Below the pieces are notes generated by a model. That model saw only the letters and a list, made by a program, of their open reading frames with translations. It searched no databases and was not told where the DNA came from. The position numbers were made by a program, and so were the translations under genes. From Rossellomorea vietnamensis (GTDB lineage Bacteria; Bacillota; Bacilli; Bacillales; Bacillaceae_B), in assembly GCF_025398035.1 (NCBI RefSeq), contig NZ_CP104558.1, positions 186,001-250,000 of the forward strand: DNA of 64,000 nucleotides, read 5' to 3'. Below, piece after piece: positions 8,786-17,613 of the stretch; the stretch's first letter is position 1, and each line of letters opens with the position of its first letter.

Positions 8786-9283
8786 ATGAATTCTACACCA
8801 TATTCGAGACAAATGCGGTTTCAGCCGTACCCATATCACCATTTACAGCCTCAGAATATGGGTCCGTTGGTGAACTATCCGACGCAGGGGATGAGACCGC
8901 CGAATTATGGACCTTATCAACCTAATTATTTACCACAGCCGGATGGACCTTATACAGGTGCCTCGAGTCAGATGAATCAATATCAGCAGATGAATCAGCC
9001 TCAGCAAATGAATCCATATTTTGAAAATCCTCTTCAGCACAAAGAATATAATCCATATCAAATGAAAGCGATGGAGCAGCAGTCATACGCAAATCCCTAC
9101 CCGAAAGCGTCTTTTATGGCGAAACCTTCTTCAGGCGGGGTAAGCGGCATCATGAACTCCTTTAAGTCGCAGGACGGATCATTGGATTTCAACAAAATGA
9201 TGAATACGACAGGACAGATGATGGGTGCCATCAATCAAGTTTCATCTCTTGTAAAAGGCTTAGGCGGGATATTTAAATTCTAG
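8786..9283 (+). CDS. yppG: YppG-like protein, Pro/Gln/Tyr/Met-rich
   Basis: A 165-residue protein whose first ~110 residues are rich in Pro, Gln, Tyr, Asn and Met with NQYQQMNQPQQMN-type repeats. It ends in a compact domain with FMAKPSSGGVSGIMNSFK and a C-terminal GQMMGAINQVSSLVKGLGG segment. The composition resembles spore coat or crust proteins, and the C-terminal part matches the YppG-like family. Position after yppF matches B. subtilis. A sigma-K-like promoter about 30 bp upstream supports expression late in sporulation (inference). AGGGGGG precedes the ATG. Confidence 0.8.
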   Translation: MNSTPYSRQMRFQPYPYHHLQPQNMGPLVNYPTQGMRPPNYGPYQPNYLPQPDGPYTGASSQMNQYQQMNQPQQMNPYFENPLQHKEYNPYQMKAMEQQSYANPYPKASFMAKPSSGGVSGIMNSFKSQDGSLDFNKMMNTTGQMMGAINQVSSLVKGLGGIFKF

Positions 9284-9288
9284 AAAGA

Positions 9289-9319
9289 AAAGGAGCTGCA
9301 TTCACGCAGCTCCTTTATC
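9289..9319. terminator. Bidirectional terminator between yppG and the hsp20 gene
   Basis: AAAGGAGCTGC (9289-9299) pairs perfectly with GCAGCTCCTTT (9306-9316) between two convergent genes. Confidence 0.8.
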
Positions 9320-9321
9320 TT

Positions 9322-9771
9322 TTATTCGATTTGGATCCTCTTTCCAGATTCCTTGTTCACTTTTACTGACAACAAACCATCTTTATAGGAAGCTTTCACA
9401 TTCTTTTCGTTAACGGTTCTTGGAAAGGATACGGTCCTGCTGCTTTTTCTCATGGATTGCTTTCTTCTGATTGTCTGGTGCTTTTCATTTTCTTCTGAAT
9501 ATATTTCTTTATGGGTCACGGAGATCGTGATGTACTGAGGAAACACATCGAGTTGTATTTGCTCTCGGTTTACACCGGGAAGTTCTGCAGTGACGAGATA
9601 ATGATCGTCGGCTTCACTCAATTCAACGGGGAATGAGCCAAATGGGTTGGCAGAAGATGTGAAGAATTCATCGATACTTTGTAACATGCCTTTCATCGGT
9701 CTTTCATGGAAGAATTCATTCATGGAATGCATCAGGTCACCAAAACCGCCTTTGTTTGAATCCTTGGACAT
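9322..9771 (-). CDS. Small heat-shock protein, Hsp20/alpha-crystallin family
   Basis: A 149-residue ATP-independent holdase chaperone. The alpha-crystallin domain spans about residues 48-142, with the strand VTAELPGVNREQIQLDV, the signature ASYKDGLLSVKV near the end, and a C-terminal IQIE matching the I-x-I anchor used for oligomer assembly. The N-terminal ~45 residues are Phe and Met-rich, as usual. AAAGGAG precedes the ATG at 9771. It could be a spore-associated paralogue like CotM or CotP given the neighbours, but sequence alone does not show this. Confidence 0.9.
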   Translation of the reverse strand: MSKDSNKGGFGDLMHSMNEFFHERPMKGMLQSIDEFFTSSANPFGSFPVELSEADDHYLVTAELPGVNREQIQLDVFPQYITISVTHKEIYSEENEKHQTIRRKQSMRKSSRTVSFPRTVNEKNVKASYKDGLLSVKVNKESGKRIQIE

Positions 9772-9982
9772 GGGTATGCTCCTTTCACGGGAAACGTATT
9801 CATACTAGCCTATGCCACACCCACGAAAATGTGCATTTGTCCTATACAGCCAATTAGAAAAAAAGAAAGAGTGTCTTTCGCTCGCCTCATTCCCTTTTGG
9901 AAAAGGATGAATATGGAAAGGTGTTTTTTTTACTTTAGTTTCGAACATAGATTCGGTAAAATGAATAGGAGAGGTGATAGAG

Positions 9983-12247
9983 ATGTTTAAGAGGAACAAC
10001 CTTCAGCAGTTGATCGAATATTTTAAGAAAGATCCTGATTTCAATAAACAGATTGTTCATTGGCATACCATTGATGAAAAACCTGCTCAATTGGTAGACT
10101 TGCCATTTGAAATAGATGAAAGAATTAAAAAAGCGTTGCACAGGAGAGGGGTGGGACGGCTTTATACCCATCAAAGTTCCGCTTTCCAGCTTGCCATGGA
10201 AGGGAAAAGTTTCACAGCCGTCACTCCAACCGCTTCTGGTAAGACCCTTTGCTATAATCTCCCTGTGCTTCAAACCATTTTGGATCAGCCGGATTCCCGG
10301 GCATTGTATATCTTCCCTACGAAGGCACTTGCCCAGGACCAGAAGAGTGAGCTGAACGAAATCATCGCAGAGGCCGAGGTTTCCATTAATAGCTATACAT
10401 ACGACGGGGACACAGCTGCAAATATCCGTCAAAAGGTGAGGAAGGCCGGACATATCGTCATTACAAATCCTGATATGCTGCATTCGGCGATCCTTCCTCA
10501 TCATACGAAATGGGTGTCCCTTTTTGAGAACCTGAAATATGTCATTATCGATGAACTTCATATTTATAGAGGGGTGTTTGGATCCCATGTCAGCAATGTG
10601 ATCAGAAGATTGAAACGCATTTGTGAATTCTATGGAGCTTCCCCCGTATTCATCTGTACATCGGCAACGATTGCCAACCCAAAAGAACTGGCGGAGCAAT
10701 TGACAGGAACGGAAATGAATTTAATCGACAATAACGGGGCGCCAAGTGCAAAGAAACATTTCGTCTTCTACAATCCCCCCATCGTCAATAAACCCCTCAA
10801 TATCCGTCGCAGTGCAACGCTCGAGGTGAGGAGAATCGCTGGCGAGCTATTGAGAAATAAAGTGCAAACCATCATATTCGCGAGAAGCAGGGTACGGGTG
10901 GAGATCATTCTGACCTATTTACAAGAGTTGGTGAAAAGTCAATTAGGCGCGAAATCGATCAGGGGCTATCGGGGGGGGTATCTTCCCACCCAGCGAAGAG
11001 AAATTGAAAGAGGCTTGAGGCAGGGTGATATATATGGCGTTGTCAGTACAAATGCCCTTGAACTGGGTGTCGACATCGGCCAATTGCAAGTATGTATCAT
11101 GACGGGATACCCCGGCACGATCGCAAGTGCCTGGCAGCAGGCAGGAAGGGCAGGGAGAAGACATGGTGAGTCCCTGGTCATCATGGTGGCGAGCTCCAGT
11201 CCGCTGGATCAATTCATCATCGAACACCCGGATTATTTCTTTGAGCAGACTCCTGAAACTGCACGGATCAATCCTGATAATTTAATCATTCTCATCGATC
11301 ATATCAAATGTGCTGCTTATGAGCTGCCCTTCAGGGAAGGAGAGCAATTTGGCAGTCATGAAATGGAAGATATACTGGAATTTCTCGTAGAAGAGCGGGT
11401 CGTTCATAAAAATGGAGACAAGTGGTATTGGATGAACGATGTTTTCCCTGCACATAACATCAGTCTTCGTTCGGCGTCACAGGAAAATGTCATCATCATC
11501 GATCAAACTGATATTTCAGCCGTGAAGGTCATTGGGGAAATGGACCGTTTCTCAGCCATGACTTTACTTCATGATGAAGCGATCTATTTACATCAAGGTG
11601 TTCAGTTTCAAGTAGAGAAGCTGGACTGGGAAGAAAAGAAGGCATTCGTAAGGGAAGTGGATGTGGATTATTTTACGGACGCCAATCTGGCCGTTCAATT
11701 AAGGGTACTCGAAACAGACAAAATGAGAGAGTCAGACATGTTCGAAGTTGCATTCGGGGATGTGACCGTTCAAGCGATGGCCACGATTTTCAAGAAAATC
11801 AAATTTGATACCCATGAAAATATCGGATCAGGTCCGATTCATCTACCTGAAGAGGAGCTCCATACAAGTTCCAGCTGGATTTCATTAAAAGACGCAGAAT
11901 CTTTCAGCCAGGAAAGACTTGAAGAGGGGCTTATCGGGGCTTCCCAAAGCTTGAAATCGATCATCCCATTATTTGTCATGTGCGACCCGAGCGATATTTT
12001 TGTGGTTCCACAAATCAAGGCTGCCCATAATGAGCTGCCGACCATCTTTATTTACGACCGGTATCCTGGCGGCATCGGGCTCAGTGAAATGGTATATGAA
12101 CAGATAGAGAAGATTCTTGTTGAGACGACTTCCATGATTGAACGATGCCCATGCCAAAGCGGGTGTCCGTCCTGTATCGGGATGGAGCATTCTATGGATT
12201 CTGCCAAACTCGATTCTTTGAAACTTCTTCGTCAATTCCTTCAATGA
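9983..12247 (+). CDS. mrfA: DNA repair helicase MrfA (YprA)
   Basis: A superfamily 2 DEAD/DEAH helicase that works with the exonuclease MrfB in a UvrA-independent excision pathway for mitomycin C damage (known for B. subtilis YprA). Seen in the 754-residue protein: Walker A TPTASGKT near residue 82, the Walker B variant IIDELHIY near 189, motif III TSATIANP, motif VI QQAGRAGR, and a C-terminal DUF1998-type cluster CPCQSGCPSC (about 720-730) expected to bind zinc. The ATG at 9983 is preferred to GTG at 9974 because GGAGAGGTG spans the latter. mrfB follows after 22 bp. Confidence 0.95.
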   Translation: MFKRNNLQQLIEYFKKDPDFNKQIVHWHTIDEKPAQLVDLPFEIDERIKKALHRRGVGRLYTHQSSAFQLAMEGKSFTAVTPTASGKTLCYNLPVLQTILDQPDSRALYIFPTKALAQDQKSELNEIIAEAEVSINSYTYDGDTAANIRQKVRKAGHIVITNPDMLHSAILPHHTKWVSLFENLKYVIIDELHIYRGVFGSHVSNVIRRLKRICEFYGASPVFICTSATIANPKELAEQLTGTEMNLIDNNGAPSAKKHFVFYNPPIVNKPLNIRRSATLEVRRIAGELLRNKVQTIIFARSRVRVEIILTYLQELVKSQLGAKSIRGYRGGYLPTQRREIERGLRQGDIYGVVSTNALELGVDIGQLQVCIMTGYPGTIASAWQQAGRAGRRHGESLVIMVASSSPLDQFIIEHPDYFFEQTPETARINPDNLIILIDHIKCAAYELPFREGEQFGSHEMEDILEFLVEERVVHKNGDKWYWMNDVFPAHNISLRSASQENVIIIDQTDISAVKVIGEMDRFSAMTLLHDEAIYLHQGVQFQVEKLDWEEKKAFVREVDVDYFTDANLAVQLRVLETDKMRESDMFEVAFGDVTVQAMATIFKKIKFDTHENIGSGPIHLPEEELHTSSSWISLKDAESFSQERLEEGLIGASQSLKSIIPLFVMCDPSDIFVVPQIKAAHNELPTIFIYDRYPGGIGLSEMVYEQIEKILVETTSMIERCPCQSGCPSCIGMEHSMDSAKLDSLKLLRQFLQ

Positions 12248-12269
12248 AAAATGGAAGGAGGAAACCGGC

Positions 12270-13562
12270 ATGTCATTGAAAAATAAATTAACCAGAATGA
12301 AAAAGCATATTATCCGGGAAGAAGACGGGGAGCCTGCAGCACGGCCTGCAGACCATTCAGCAGATCTGCCCTTTTGGGATCTATGGAAAGAAAATGGAAC
12401 GACTGCGTATTTTCTTGATGATGATTTCTGCCTGGTAAGGGAAAAGCGTTATCCCATTCACCACCAGCATGGGGATTACACGTTCAAGGATTTTATTAAA
12501 GCCGTTGATGCATGGCAGGGGTTTACAGGGGAACATCCCTTGTCTTCCAAAGGGCTTAGTCATGAAGATATGTTTTTTTTCGATACGGAAACGACAGGAC
12601 TTGGCGGAGGGGTGGGAAATACCATCTTCCTATTGGGGCATGGAAGGGTAACGGATAAAGAAGTGATCGTCACGCAGCACTTCCTGCCGCAGCCGGGAAG
12701 CGAAATCCCTTTATACCACAGCTTCTTGAGCAATGTGGATTACAATACCCTGGTGACGTACAATGGGAAAGCCTTTGATTGGCCACAGGTCAAGACAAGG
12801 CATACCCTTATTAAGGATCATGTACCGAAACTGCCTGGATTTGGGCATTTTGACCTTTACCACGGTTCCAGAAGACTCTTTAAGCATAAATTGGACTCCG
12901 TCAAGCTCATAAACGTAGAACGGAACATCCTTGGGTTTAACAGGATTGATGATGTGCCCGGATACCTTGCACCCATGATTTATTTCGACTATATCGAGCG
13001 TAGAGATCCAGAAGGGATCTTCAAGGTCATGACCCACAACGAGCTGGATATCTTATCCCTTATCACGCTTTATACCCACCTGACGTTCCAGCTCTTGAAC
13101 GTCCATGACAAGGCGACAGGGCATGAACGGTTCGAAGTCGGCAGATGGCTCGAGTATACGGGTAACGGGAAAATAGCCAAGGAACGCTACGAGGAAATCA
13201 TTAAAGAGAACGGAGAGCCGAACTTTAAGGCAGTACACCAGCTTGCCCTTCAATATAAAAAAGAAAAACGGGAACAAAAGGCGATTGAGTTGTGGGAGGG
13301 CATCCATGAGAACGCACCTGTTCCCATACGGAAAGTGGTCCTGTTGGAATTGGCCAAATTGTATGAGCACAAAACAAAGGACCTGCAGCGTGCTCTGGAG
13401 ATGTGCAGCCGCCTTCTGGCCCTGAAGGAAAGTATAGGGGAAACAAATGGGAAGCACCACACGATAATAGGAAATCTGAATCACCGCAAGGCTAGGATCG
13501 AGAAGAAAATAGACAAACATATAGGTTTTGTTACCCGAAGGAGCGAAGAGGAAAATTTATAG
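12270..13562 (+). CDS. mrfB: Exonuclease MrfB (YprB), RNase H-like fold with TPR
   Basis: A 430-residue partner of MrfA. The DnaQ-type exonuclease domain (about 95-275) shows the first catalytic pair in FFDTETTGLGGG near residue 102, a second aspartate in TYNGKAFDWPQVKT, and a last one in THNELDILSL; together these form a DEDD active site. The C-terminal ~140 residues are tetratricopeptide-like helices (FEVGRWLEYTGNGKIAKERYEE and similar). GGAGG lies upstream of the ATG, 22 bp after mrfA, so the two form an operon. Confidence 0.94.
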   Translation: MSLKNKLTRMKKHIIREEDGEPAARPADHSADLPFWDLWKENGTTAYFLDDDFCLVREKRYPIHHQHGDYTFKDFIKAVDAWQGFTGEHPLSSKGLSHEDMFFFDTETTGLGGGVGNTIFLLGHGRVTDKEVIVTQHFLPQPGSEIPLYHSFLSNVDYNTLVTYNGKAFDWPQVKTRHTLIKDHVPKLPGFGHFDLYHGSRRLFKHKLDSVKLINVERNILGFNRIDDVPGYLAPMIYFDYIERRDPEGIFKVMTHNELDILSLITLYTHLTFQLLNVHDKATGHERFEVGRWLEYTGNGKIAKERYEEIIKENGEPNFKAVHQLALQYKKEKREQKAIELWEGIHENAPVPIRKVVLLELAKLYEHKTKDLQRALEMCSRLLALKESIGETNGKHHTIIGNLNHRKARIEKKIDKHIGFVTRRSEEENL

Positions 13563-13668
13563 AGTGAAAGTGGTTCCATCTTCTTATTTTTATATTGAGA
13601 ATTTTCTAAAGTAGATGTAAAATAATTAATTGTGTTGAAAATTTTTTATGAAAAAAGGAATGATGAAA

Positions 13669-13764
13669 GTGAACCGTGCCATCTTAATTTTGTTCTTTGT
13701 CGTCATTGGTTTAACAGCCTTTGTTTTTACCAATTATTCACAAAGTTTATATAGCTTAATGTAA
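13669..13764 (+). CDS. Putative small membrane peptide
   Basis: The product is 31 residues from the GTG at 13669, or 38 from the ATG at 13648. The core AILILFFVVIGLTAFVF is a single membrane segment flanked by Asn-Arg and by TNYSQSLYSLM. GGA lies 9 bases upstream of the GTG; the other starts have poorer ribosome binding sites. It fills the otherwise empty 309-bp gap between mrfB and cotD. I recognise no family. Confidence 0.42.
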   Translation: MNRAILILFFVVIGLTAFVFTNYSQSLYSLM

Positions 13765-13805
13765 GTATTCGGAAATAACTCCTAAAAATAGGTATTTGCA
13801 TTAGT

Positions 13806-13833
13806 ACATGTACCCTCTTCGTTTCATAGGCTA
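13806..13833 (+). promoter_or_regulatory. Sigma-K-like promoter of cotD
   Basis: AC (13806-13807) is followed after 17 bp by CATAGGCTA (13825-13833), an exact match to the sigma-K pattern AC-N17-CATANNNTA. cotD is a sigma-K and GerE-dependent gene in B. subtilis. Confidence 0.6.
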
Positions 13834-13871
13834 TAAGTGTAATCACTAAGAGATGAAAGGAGAGCGTTACG

Positions 13872-14183
13872 ATGTATTGTAGACCAAGACCTAATCAAGT
13901 GCTTCCTGCAGTTATGCACCCGACGAAATGTTGTGTGAATCACAACATGACTACCTATGAGGTGCCTCATATTCACCCGACACACACAACCAATGTGAAT
14001 AATGTCATGTATCAACATAAACATTATTTCCCTCACACTCAATCTCAAGTAGACAGTGTGTCTCACCAGCAGTTTAATTGTGGTGGGGGACCAGGAGGCC
14101 CAGTAGGACCAGTAGGACCAGGAGGCCCGGGATTCGGCCCTCGTCCAAGACCACCATTCGGACCATACGGTATGGGAAGATAA
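13872..14183 (+). CDS. cotD: Inner spore coat protein CotD
   Basis: A 103-residue spore coat protein. The N-terminal half is rich in His, Asn, Pro and Cys, with HPTKCCVNHN and THTTNVNNVMYQHKHYFPH, as in CotD. The last ~35 residues are a Gly-Pro-rich tail with GGPVGPVGPGGPG units. It is made in the mother cell and assembled on the forespore surface. AAAGGAG precedes the ATG and a sigma-K-like promoter lies about 40 bp upstream. mrfB, cotD and ypsA are in the same order in B. subtilis. Confidence 0.92.
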   Translation: MYCRPRPNQVLPAVMHPTKCCVNHNMTTYEVPHIHPTHTTNVNNVMYQHKHYFPHTQSQVDSVSHQQFNCGGGPGGPVGPVGPGGPGFGPRPRPPFGPYGMGR

Positions 14184-14204
14184 TATCACCATGATATCGG
14201 AGGG

Positions 14205-14302
14205 ATGACTCTAAAGACTGTATTCAGTGATACAGTGCCCGGCACTGTATCACTTTCCTAAGGAGGATACAGTCTTTACGGAGGCATCTCTTCTTTTTTA
14301 TG
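14205..14302 (+). terminator. Nested double-stem structure after cotD, probable terminator
   Basis: The inner stem is a perfect 14-bp inverted repeat (14226-14239 and 14241-14254). It is enclosed by a second perfect 11-bp repeat, AAAGACTGTAT (14213-14223) with ATACAGTCTTT (14267-14277), and GATG/CATC outside that. A T-rich run TCTTCTTTTTTAT follows at about 14289-14301. It could terminate or stabilise the cotD mRNA. Confidence 0.65.
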
Positions 14303-14434
14303 TCGGGAGATCCCTGGATGGATATTTCCCTGTCTCAGAAATCCGTGAAATATGATACAATAGAGTGAGAAGGTTTGGGGTACGCTAGTAAAGAGAATCA
14401 AAGGTGCCCAAAGTTTATTAAAGGGGTTTTCCAT

Positions 14435-14992
14435 GTGGGGAATGTTGCATGCATTACTGGATATAAATCCTTTGAATTAGGAATTTTCAAGCAGGATGAC
14501 AAAGCGGTTCATTACATAAAGCAAGCATTGAAGAAAGAACTGGTATCCCTCCTGGATGAAGGATTGGAATGGGTCCTTATCAGCGGGCAGCTTGGCGTAG
14601 AGCTCTGGGGAGCGGAAGTTGTATTTGAGCTTCAGGAAGACTACGCTGATCTTAAACTTGCCGTACTGACCCCTTTTATTTCTCAGGAGGAAAACTGGAA
14701 CGAACAGAATAAGGAATACTATGAGCTGATTCTTTCTCAAGCCGATTTTGTCGAAACCATCTCGAAAGATCCTTATAAGAATCCTCAGCAGTTCCGTAAC
14801 AAGAATCAATTATTTTTACACAAAAGCCATTCGTGTGTGATCCTATACGATGAGGAAAAAGAAGGTTCGCCTAAATATTTCTATGAAGAAGCGAAAAAAA
14901 AGAAACAATCCGACCCATCTTTTGACCTCAGGGCAATCAGCTTCCATGATTTACAGTGGATCGTTGAAGAAGAACAGTGGAAGACAGACTGA
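14435..14992 (+). CDS. ypsA: YpsA, SLOG-superfamily protein
   Basis: A 185-residue cytoplasmic protein of the SLOG/YpsA (DUF1273) family, linked in Firmicutes to cell division and oxidative stress through neighbouring gpsB. The N-terminus [18 protein letters not shown] matches the YpsA start, and [14 protein letters not shown] is the family's glycine-containing nucleotide-binding loop. GTG at 14435 is chosen: AAGGGG lies 8 bases upstream and it places the start two residues before the family's usual start. A longer frame from 14375 lacks a ribosome binding site. Confidence 0.9.
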   Translation: MGNVACITGYKSFELGIFKQDDKAVHYIKQALKKELVSLLDEGLEWVLISGQLGVELWGAEVVFELQEDYADLKLAVLTPFISQEENWNEQNKEYYELILSQADFVETISKDPYKNPQQFRNKNQLFLHKSHSCVILYDEEKEGSPKYFYEEAKKKKQSDPSFDLRAISFHDLQWIVEEEQWKTD

Positions 14993-15109
14993 AGAATCAT
15001 GACTTTACGAAGCTATTCAGAGGAAATGGATTCACTGAAGGAAGAAATACGATTGACAAATTGATGGTTATTTGAAAAAATGATAGTGATAAATATAGAG
15101 GTGAATAGA

Positions 15110-15421
15110 ATGATCTCAGATAAAGTGAAGTTAACGGCAAAGGATATTCTCGAAAAAGAGTTCAAAAGTGGAATGCGGGGATATAAGCCGGAAGATGTGG
15201 ATAAATTTTTAGATTTGATTATTAAAGACTATGAAACCTTTCATCAGGAGATAGAAGACTTACAGCAGGAAAACCTGCGATTGAAAAAGCAGGCTGAGGG
15301 TGCTTTGAAACAACAGCGTTCAGCGGCACCGCCTCAACAGACCGGAACCACGAATTTCGATATTTTAAAACGTTTATCTAATTTAGAGAAACACGTTTTT
15401 GGTAACAAATTATACGACTGA
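15110..15421 (+). CDS. gpsB: Cell division regulator GpsB
   Basis: A DivIVA-like coiled-coil protein that shuttles PBP1 (PonA) between septum and sidewall. The 103-residue product opens [19 protein letters not shown], followed by [14 protein letters not shown], which contains the membrane and PBP-binding groove residues, a coiled coil to about residue 70, a Gln-rich linker and a short C-terminal trimerisation helix. The ATG at 15110 is preceded by GAGGTG. Its target PonA is encoded about 10 kb away. Confidence 0.95.
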   Translation: MISDKVKLTAKDILEKEFKSGMRGYKPEDVDKFLDLIIKDYETFHQEIEDLQQENLRLKKQAEGALKQQRSAAPPQQTGTTNFDILKRLSNLEKHVFGNKLYD

Positions 15422-15469
15422 TATTTCCAGTTGAATGTTTGGGGGAATTAACGTATAATTAGGTATTGC

Positions 15470-15880
15470 TGATCCTTAATGGTGTTTGGGTAATCGCTGC
15501 AACGATTCGTTGTAGAGGAAAGTCCATGCTCGCACGGTGCTGAGATGCACGTAGTGTTCGTGCCTAGCCAATTCATAAGCTAGGGCAGTCCAACCCGGGC
15601 TGACGGCAGGGAAAACACCTACGTCCTTTACGGATATGGTGTGACTACTTTGAAAGTGCCACAGTGACGAAGTCCTGTTAGAAATGGCAGGAGTGGAACG
15701 AGGTAAACCCCACGAGCGAGAAACCCAAATTTGGTAGGGGAATCCTCTCAAAGGAATTGAACGAAGAGAGGGACAAAGGAATTTCCTTTGTAGATAGATG
15801 ATTACCACCCGAGTACGAGACGAACAGTCGCCTGCAGTACAACGGAACAAAACATGGCTTACAGAACACTATTACGGGAT
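15470..15880 (+). ncRNA. rnpB: RNase P RNA, Bacillus type B
   Basis: The catalytic RNA of RNase P, which removes tRNA 5' leaders. Conserved blocks are GAGGAAAGTCCATGCTCGCACGG near 15516, the CR-IV region GAAACCCAAATTTGGTAGGGG near 15720, and the 3' block GAACAAAACATGGCTTACAGAA near 15844. The P1 helix can form between TAATGGTGTT (about 15477) and AACACTATTA (about 15865). Size and the type B helices match Bacillus. Ends are estimated to within about 10 bases. It lies between gpsB and ypsC, as in B. subtilis. Confidence 0.95.
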
Positions 15881-15906
15881 AAGAGCAATATGGATTAAAT
15901 AATGCA

Positions 15907-15962
15907 AGTGACTGATACATGCAGGTAATACACTGCTCTTTTGTATCAGTCCTTTTTATTTT
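15907..15962 (+). terminator. Terminator after rnpB
   Basis: GACTGATAC (15910-15918) pairs with GTATCAGTC (15943-15951), followed by CTTTTTATTTTA. Confidence 0.65.
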
Positions 15963-16018
15963 ACATGAAACAGGACCATACTAGTGGTAGTGGCATATTT
16001 ATGAACGGGGTGACAAAG

Positions 16019-17155
16019 ATGAGTACATATACGTTGATTGCAACGGCAGCGATGGGCTTAGAATCCATTGTTGCCAAAGAAGTGAAGGAATTGGGATATG
16101 AATGTCAGGTCGAAAATGGAAAGGTCATCTTCAAGGGAGATGAAACGGCCATTGCAAGGGCCAATATGTGGTTGAGAACCGCAGATAGGATTAAAATCTT
16201 TGTCGGTGAGTTCAAGGCGTATTCCTTTGACGAACTATTTGAAAATACAAAGAAGCTTCCCTGGGAGGACTTTCTCCCTGTAGATGCAGAGTTCCCGGTG
16301 CAGGGGAAATCCGTCAAATCAAAACTTTACAGTGTTCCGGACTGTCAGGCCATCGTGAAAAAAGCGATAGTGGAACGGCTGCGAACGGCTTACAAGCGAA
16401 CGTCATGGCTGGACGAAACCGGCCCACTATTCAAGCTTGAAGTGGCCATCCATAAAGACGTGGCAAGCATTACCCTGGATACAAGTGGTCAAGGTCTCCA
16501 TAAACGGGGTTATAGAATCGGACAAGGTGAAGCGCCTTTAAAGGAAACGCTGGCAGCTGCCCTGATTCAATTAACGACATGGAATCCCGACCGTCCCTTC
16601 GTGGATCCATTCTGCGGTTCAGGGACCATTGCCATCGAAGCTGCGCTGATCGGACAAAATATCGCTCCCGGCTTCAATCGTGAATTTCTGTCAGAAGAGT
16701 GGCCGTTGATGCCTGCCGATGTGTGGGAGAAAACGCGTCTGGAAGCCGAGGATTTGGCAAACTATGATCAGCCCCTTGAAATACTGGGTACCGACATCGA
16801 TCATCGAATGATTGAAGTTTCCAAAGAGAATGCCCTGGAAGCAGGACTTGGGGACCTGGTGAAATTCAAGCAAATGCAAGTGCGGGATTTCACTTCGGAA
16901 TTAGAATACGGCATCATCGTCGGAAACCCTCCATACGGTGAACGTCTAGGTGAACGGAAAGAAGTAGAGAAGATGTATCAAGAAATGGGAAGGGCCTTTG
17001 AAAAATTGGATACATGGTCTGTTTACATGCTGACGTCCCATGAAAATTTTGAACAATGCTACGGGAAACAAGCTACAAAAAAACGGAAATTGTTCAATGG
17101 ATTTATAAGGACAGACTATTATCAATTCTTCGGGCCGCGCCCCCCAAGAAAGTGA
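16019..17155 (+). CDS. ypsC: YpsC, THUMP-domain RNA methyltransferase (RlmK/L-like)
   Basis: A putative SAM-dependent guanine-N2 methyltransferase of the 23S rRNA m2G2445 (RlmL) type. The 378-residue protein starts MSTYTLIATAAMGLESIVAKE. It has an N-terminal ferredoxin-like plus THUMP region (about 1-160), then a Rossmann methyltransferase core with FVDPFCGSGTIAIEAALIG (motif I) and GNPPYGERLG, the NPPY catalytic motif. The ATG at 16019 aligns with the B. subtilis start; an upstream in-frame extension to 15941 overlaps the rnpB terminator. Confidence 0.92.
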   Translation: MSTYTLIATAAMGLESIVAKEVKELGYECQVENGKVIFKGDETAIARANMWLRTADRIKIFVGEFKAYSFDELFENTKKLPWEDFLPVDAEFPVQGKSVKSKLYSVPDCQAIVKKAIVERLRTAYKRTSWLDETGPLFKLEVAIHKDVASITLDTSGQGLHKRGYRIGQGEAPLKETLAAALIQLTTWNPDRPFVDPFCGSGTIAIEAALIGQNIAPGFNREFLSEEWPLMPADVWEKTRLEAEDLANYDQPLEILGTDIDHRMIEVSKENALEAGLGDLVKFKQMQVRDFTSELEYGIIVGNPPYGERLGERKEVEKMYQEMGRAFEKLDTWSVYMLTSHENFEQCYGKQATKKRKLFNGFIRTDYYQFFGPRPPRK

Positions 17156-17252
17156 TCTGATTCGTATTGTTGGAAAAAGATGATGAAGTTGAGAATAACC
17201 CTTTCATTTCCTGCGTATAATAGTTCTATCATTTTTAGAGGAGTGAAAGAGG

Positions 17253-17423
17253 ATGGACCATTCTTTCATCGATTTCCACAAAATCTATCAAGCCTTACAA
17301 AGCTCTATTTCTTCCATTACAGGTGAAGAAGCGGAGGCCGTACATCTTGATCTTCATGAAGCATCCAAAAACCTGGATCAGGCATTTCAGTATGAATTAT
17401 TAAAAAAGAGAATATACGACTGA
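17253..17423 (+). CDS. Small hypothetical protein, 56 residues
   Basis: A short gene with a good ribosome binding site (GAGGAGTG, about 9 bases before ATG). The product is acidic and helical, starting MDHSFIDFHKIYQALQ and ending LLKKRIYD. There is no membrane segment. It lies alone between ypsC and ypvA and has its own terminator. The family is unknown to me; the SD, codon pattern and terminator support it being real. Confidence 0.55.
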   Translation: MDHSFIDFHKIYQALQSSISSITGEEAEAVHLDLHEASKNLDQAFQYELLKKRIYD

Positions 17424-17442
17424 GTGCACTCTCTCCGAAGCT

Positions 17443-17502
17443 AGAGACATCCATACAACTGGTAGACTCACCCTTTGTATGGAGAGTCTCTTTTCTTTTT
17501 GG
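17443..17502 (+). terminator. Terminator after the 56-residue gene
   Basis: AGAGAC plus CCATAC pairs with GTATGG plus GTCTCT, with internal mismatches, followed by TTTTCTTTTT. Confidence 0.65.
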
Positions 17503-17613
17503 GTAGAATGTACTTATTATTATAGAAAGTCCTTAGATAAATTATCGGTTACACCTTTTCAATAAGAAAGAATTCTAGTAAATTAGAAATATTGTGTCAT
17601 GCAGGAGGTTCAT

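Noticed and set aside
15476..15920. Minus-strand frames
   Set aside because: They lie entirely within the RNase P RNA gene.
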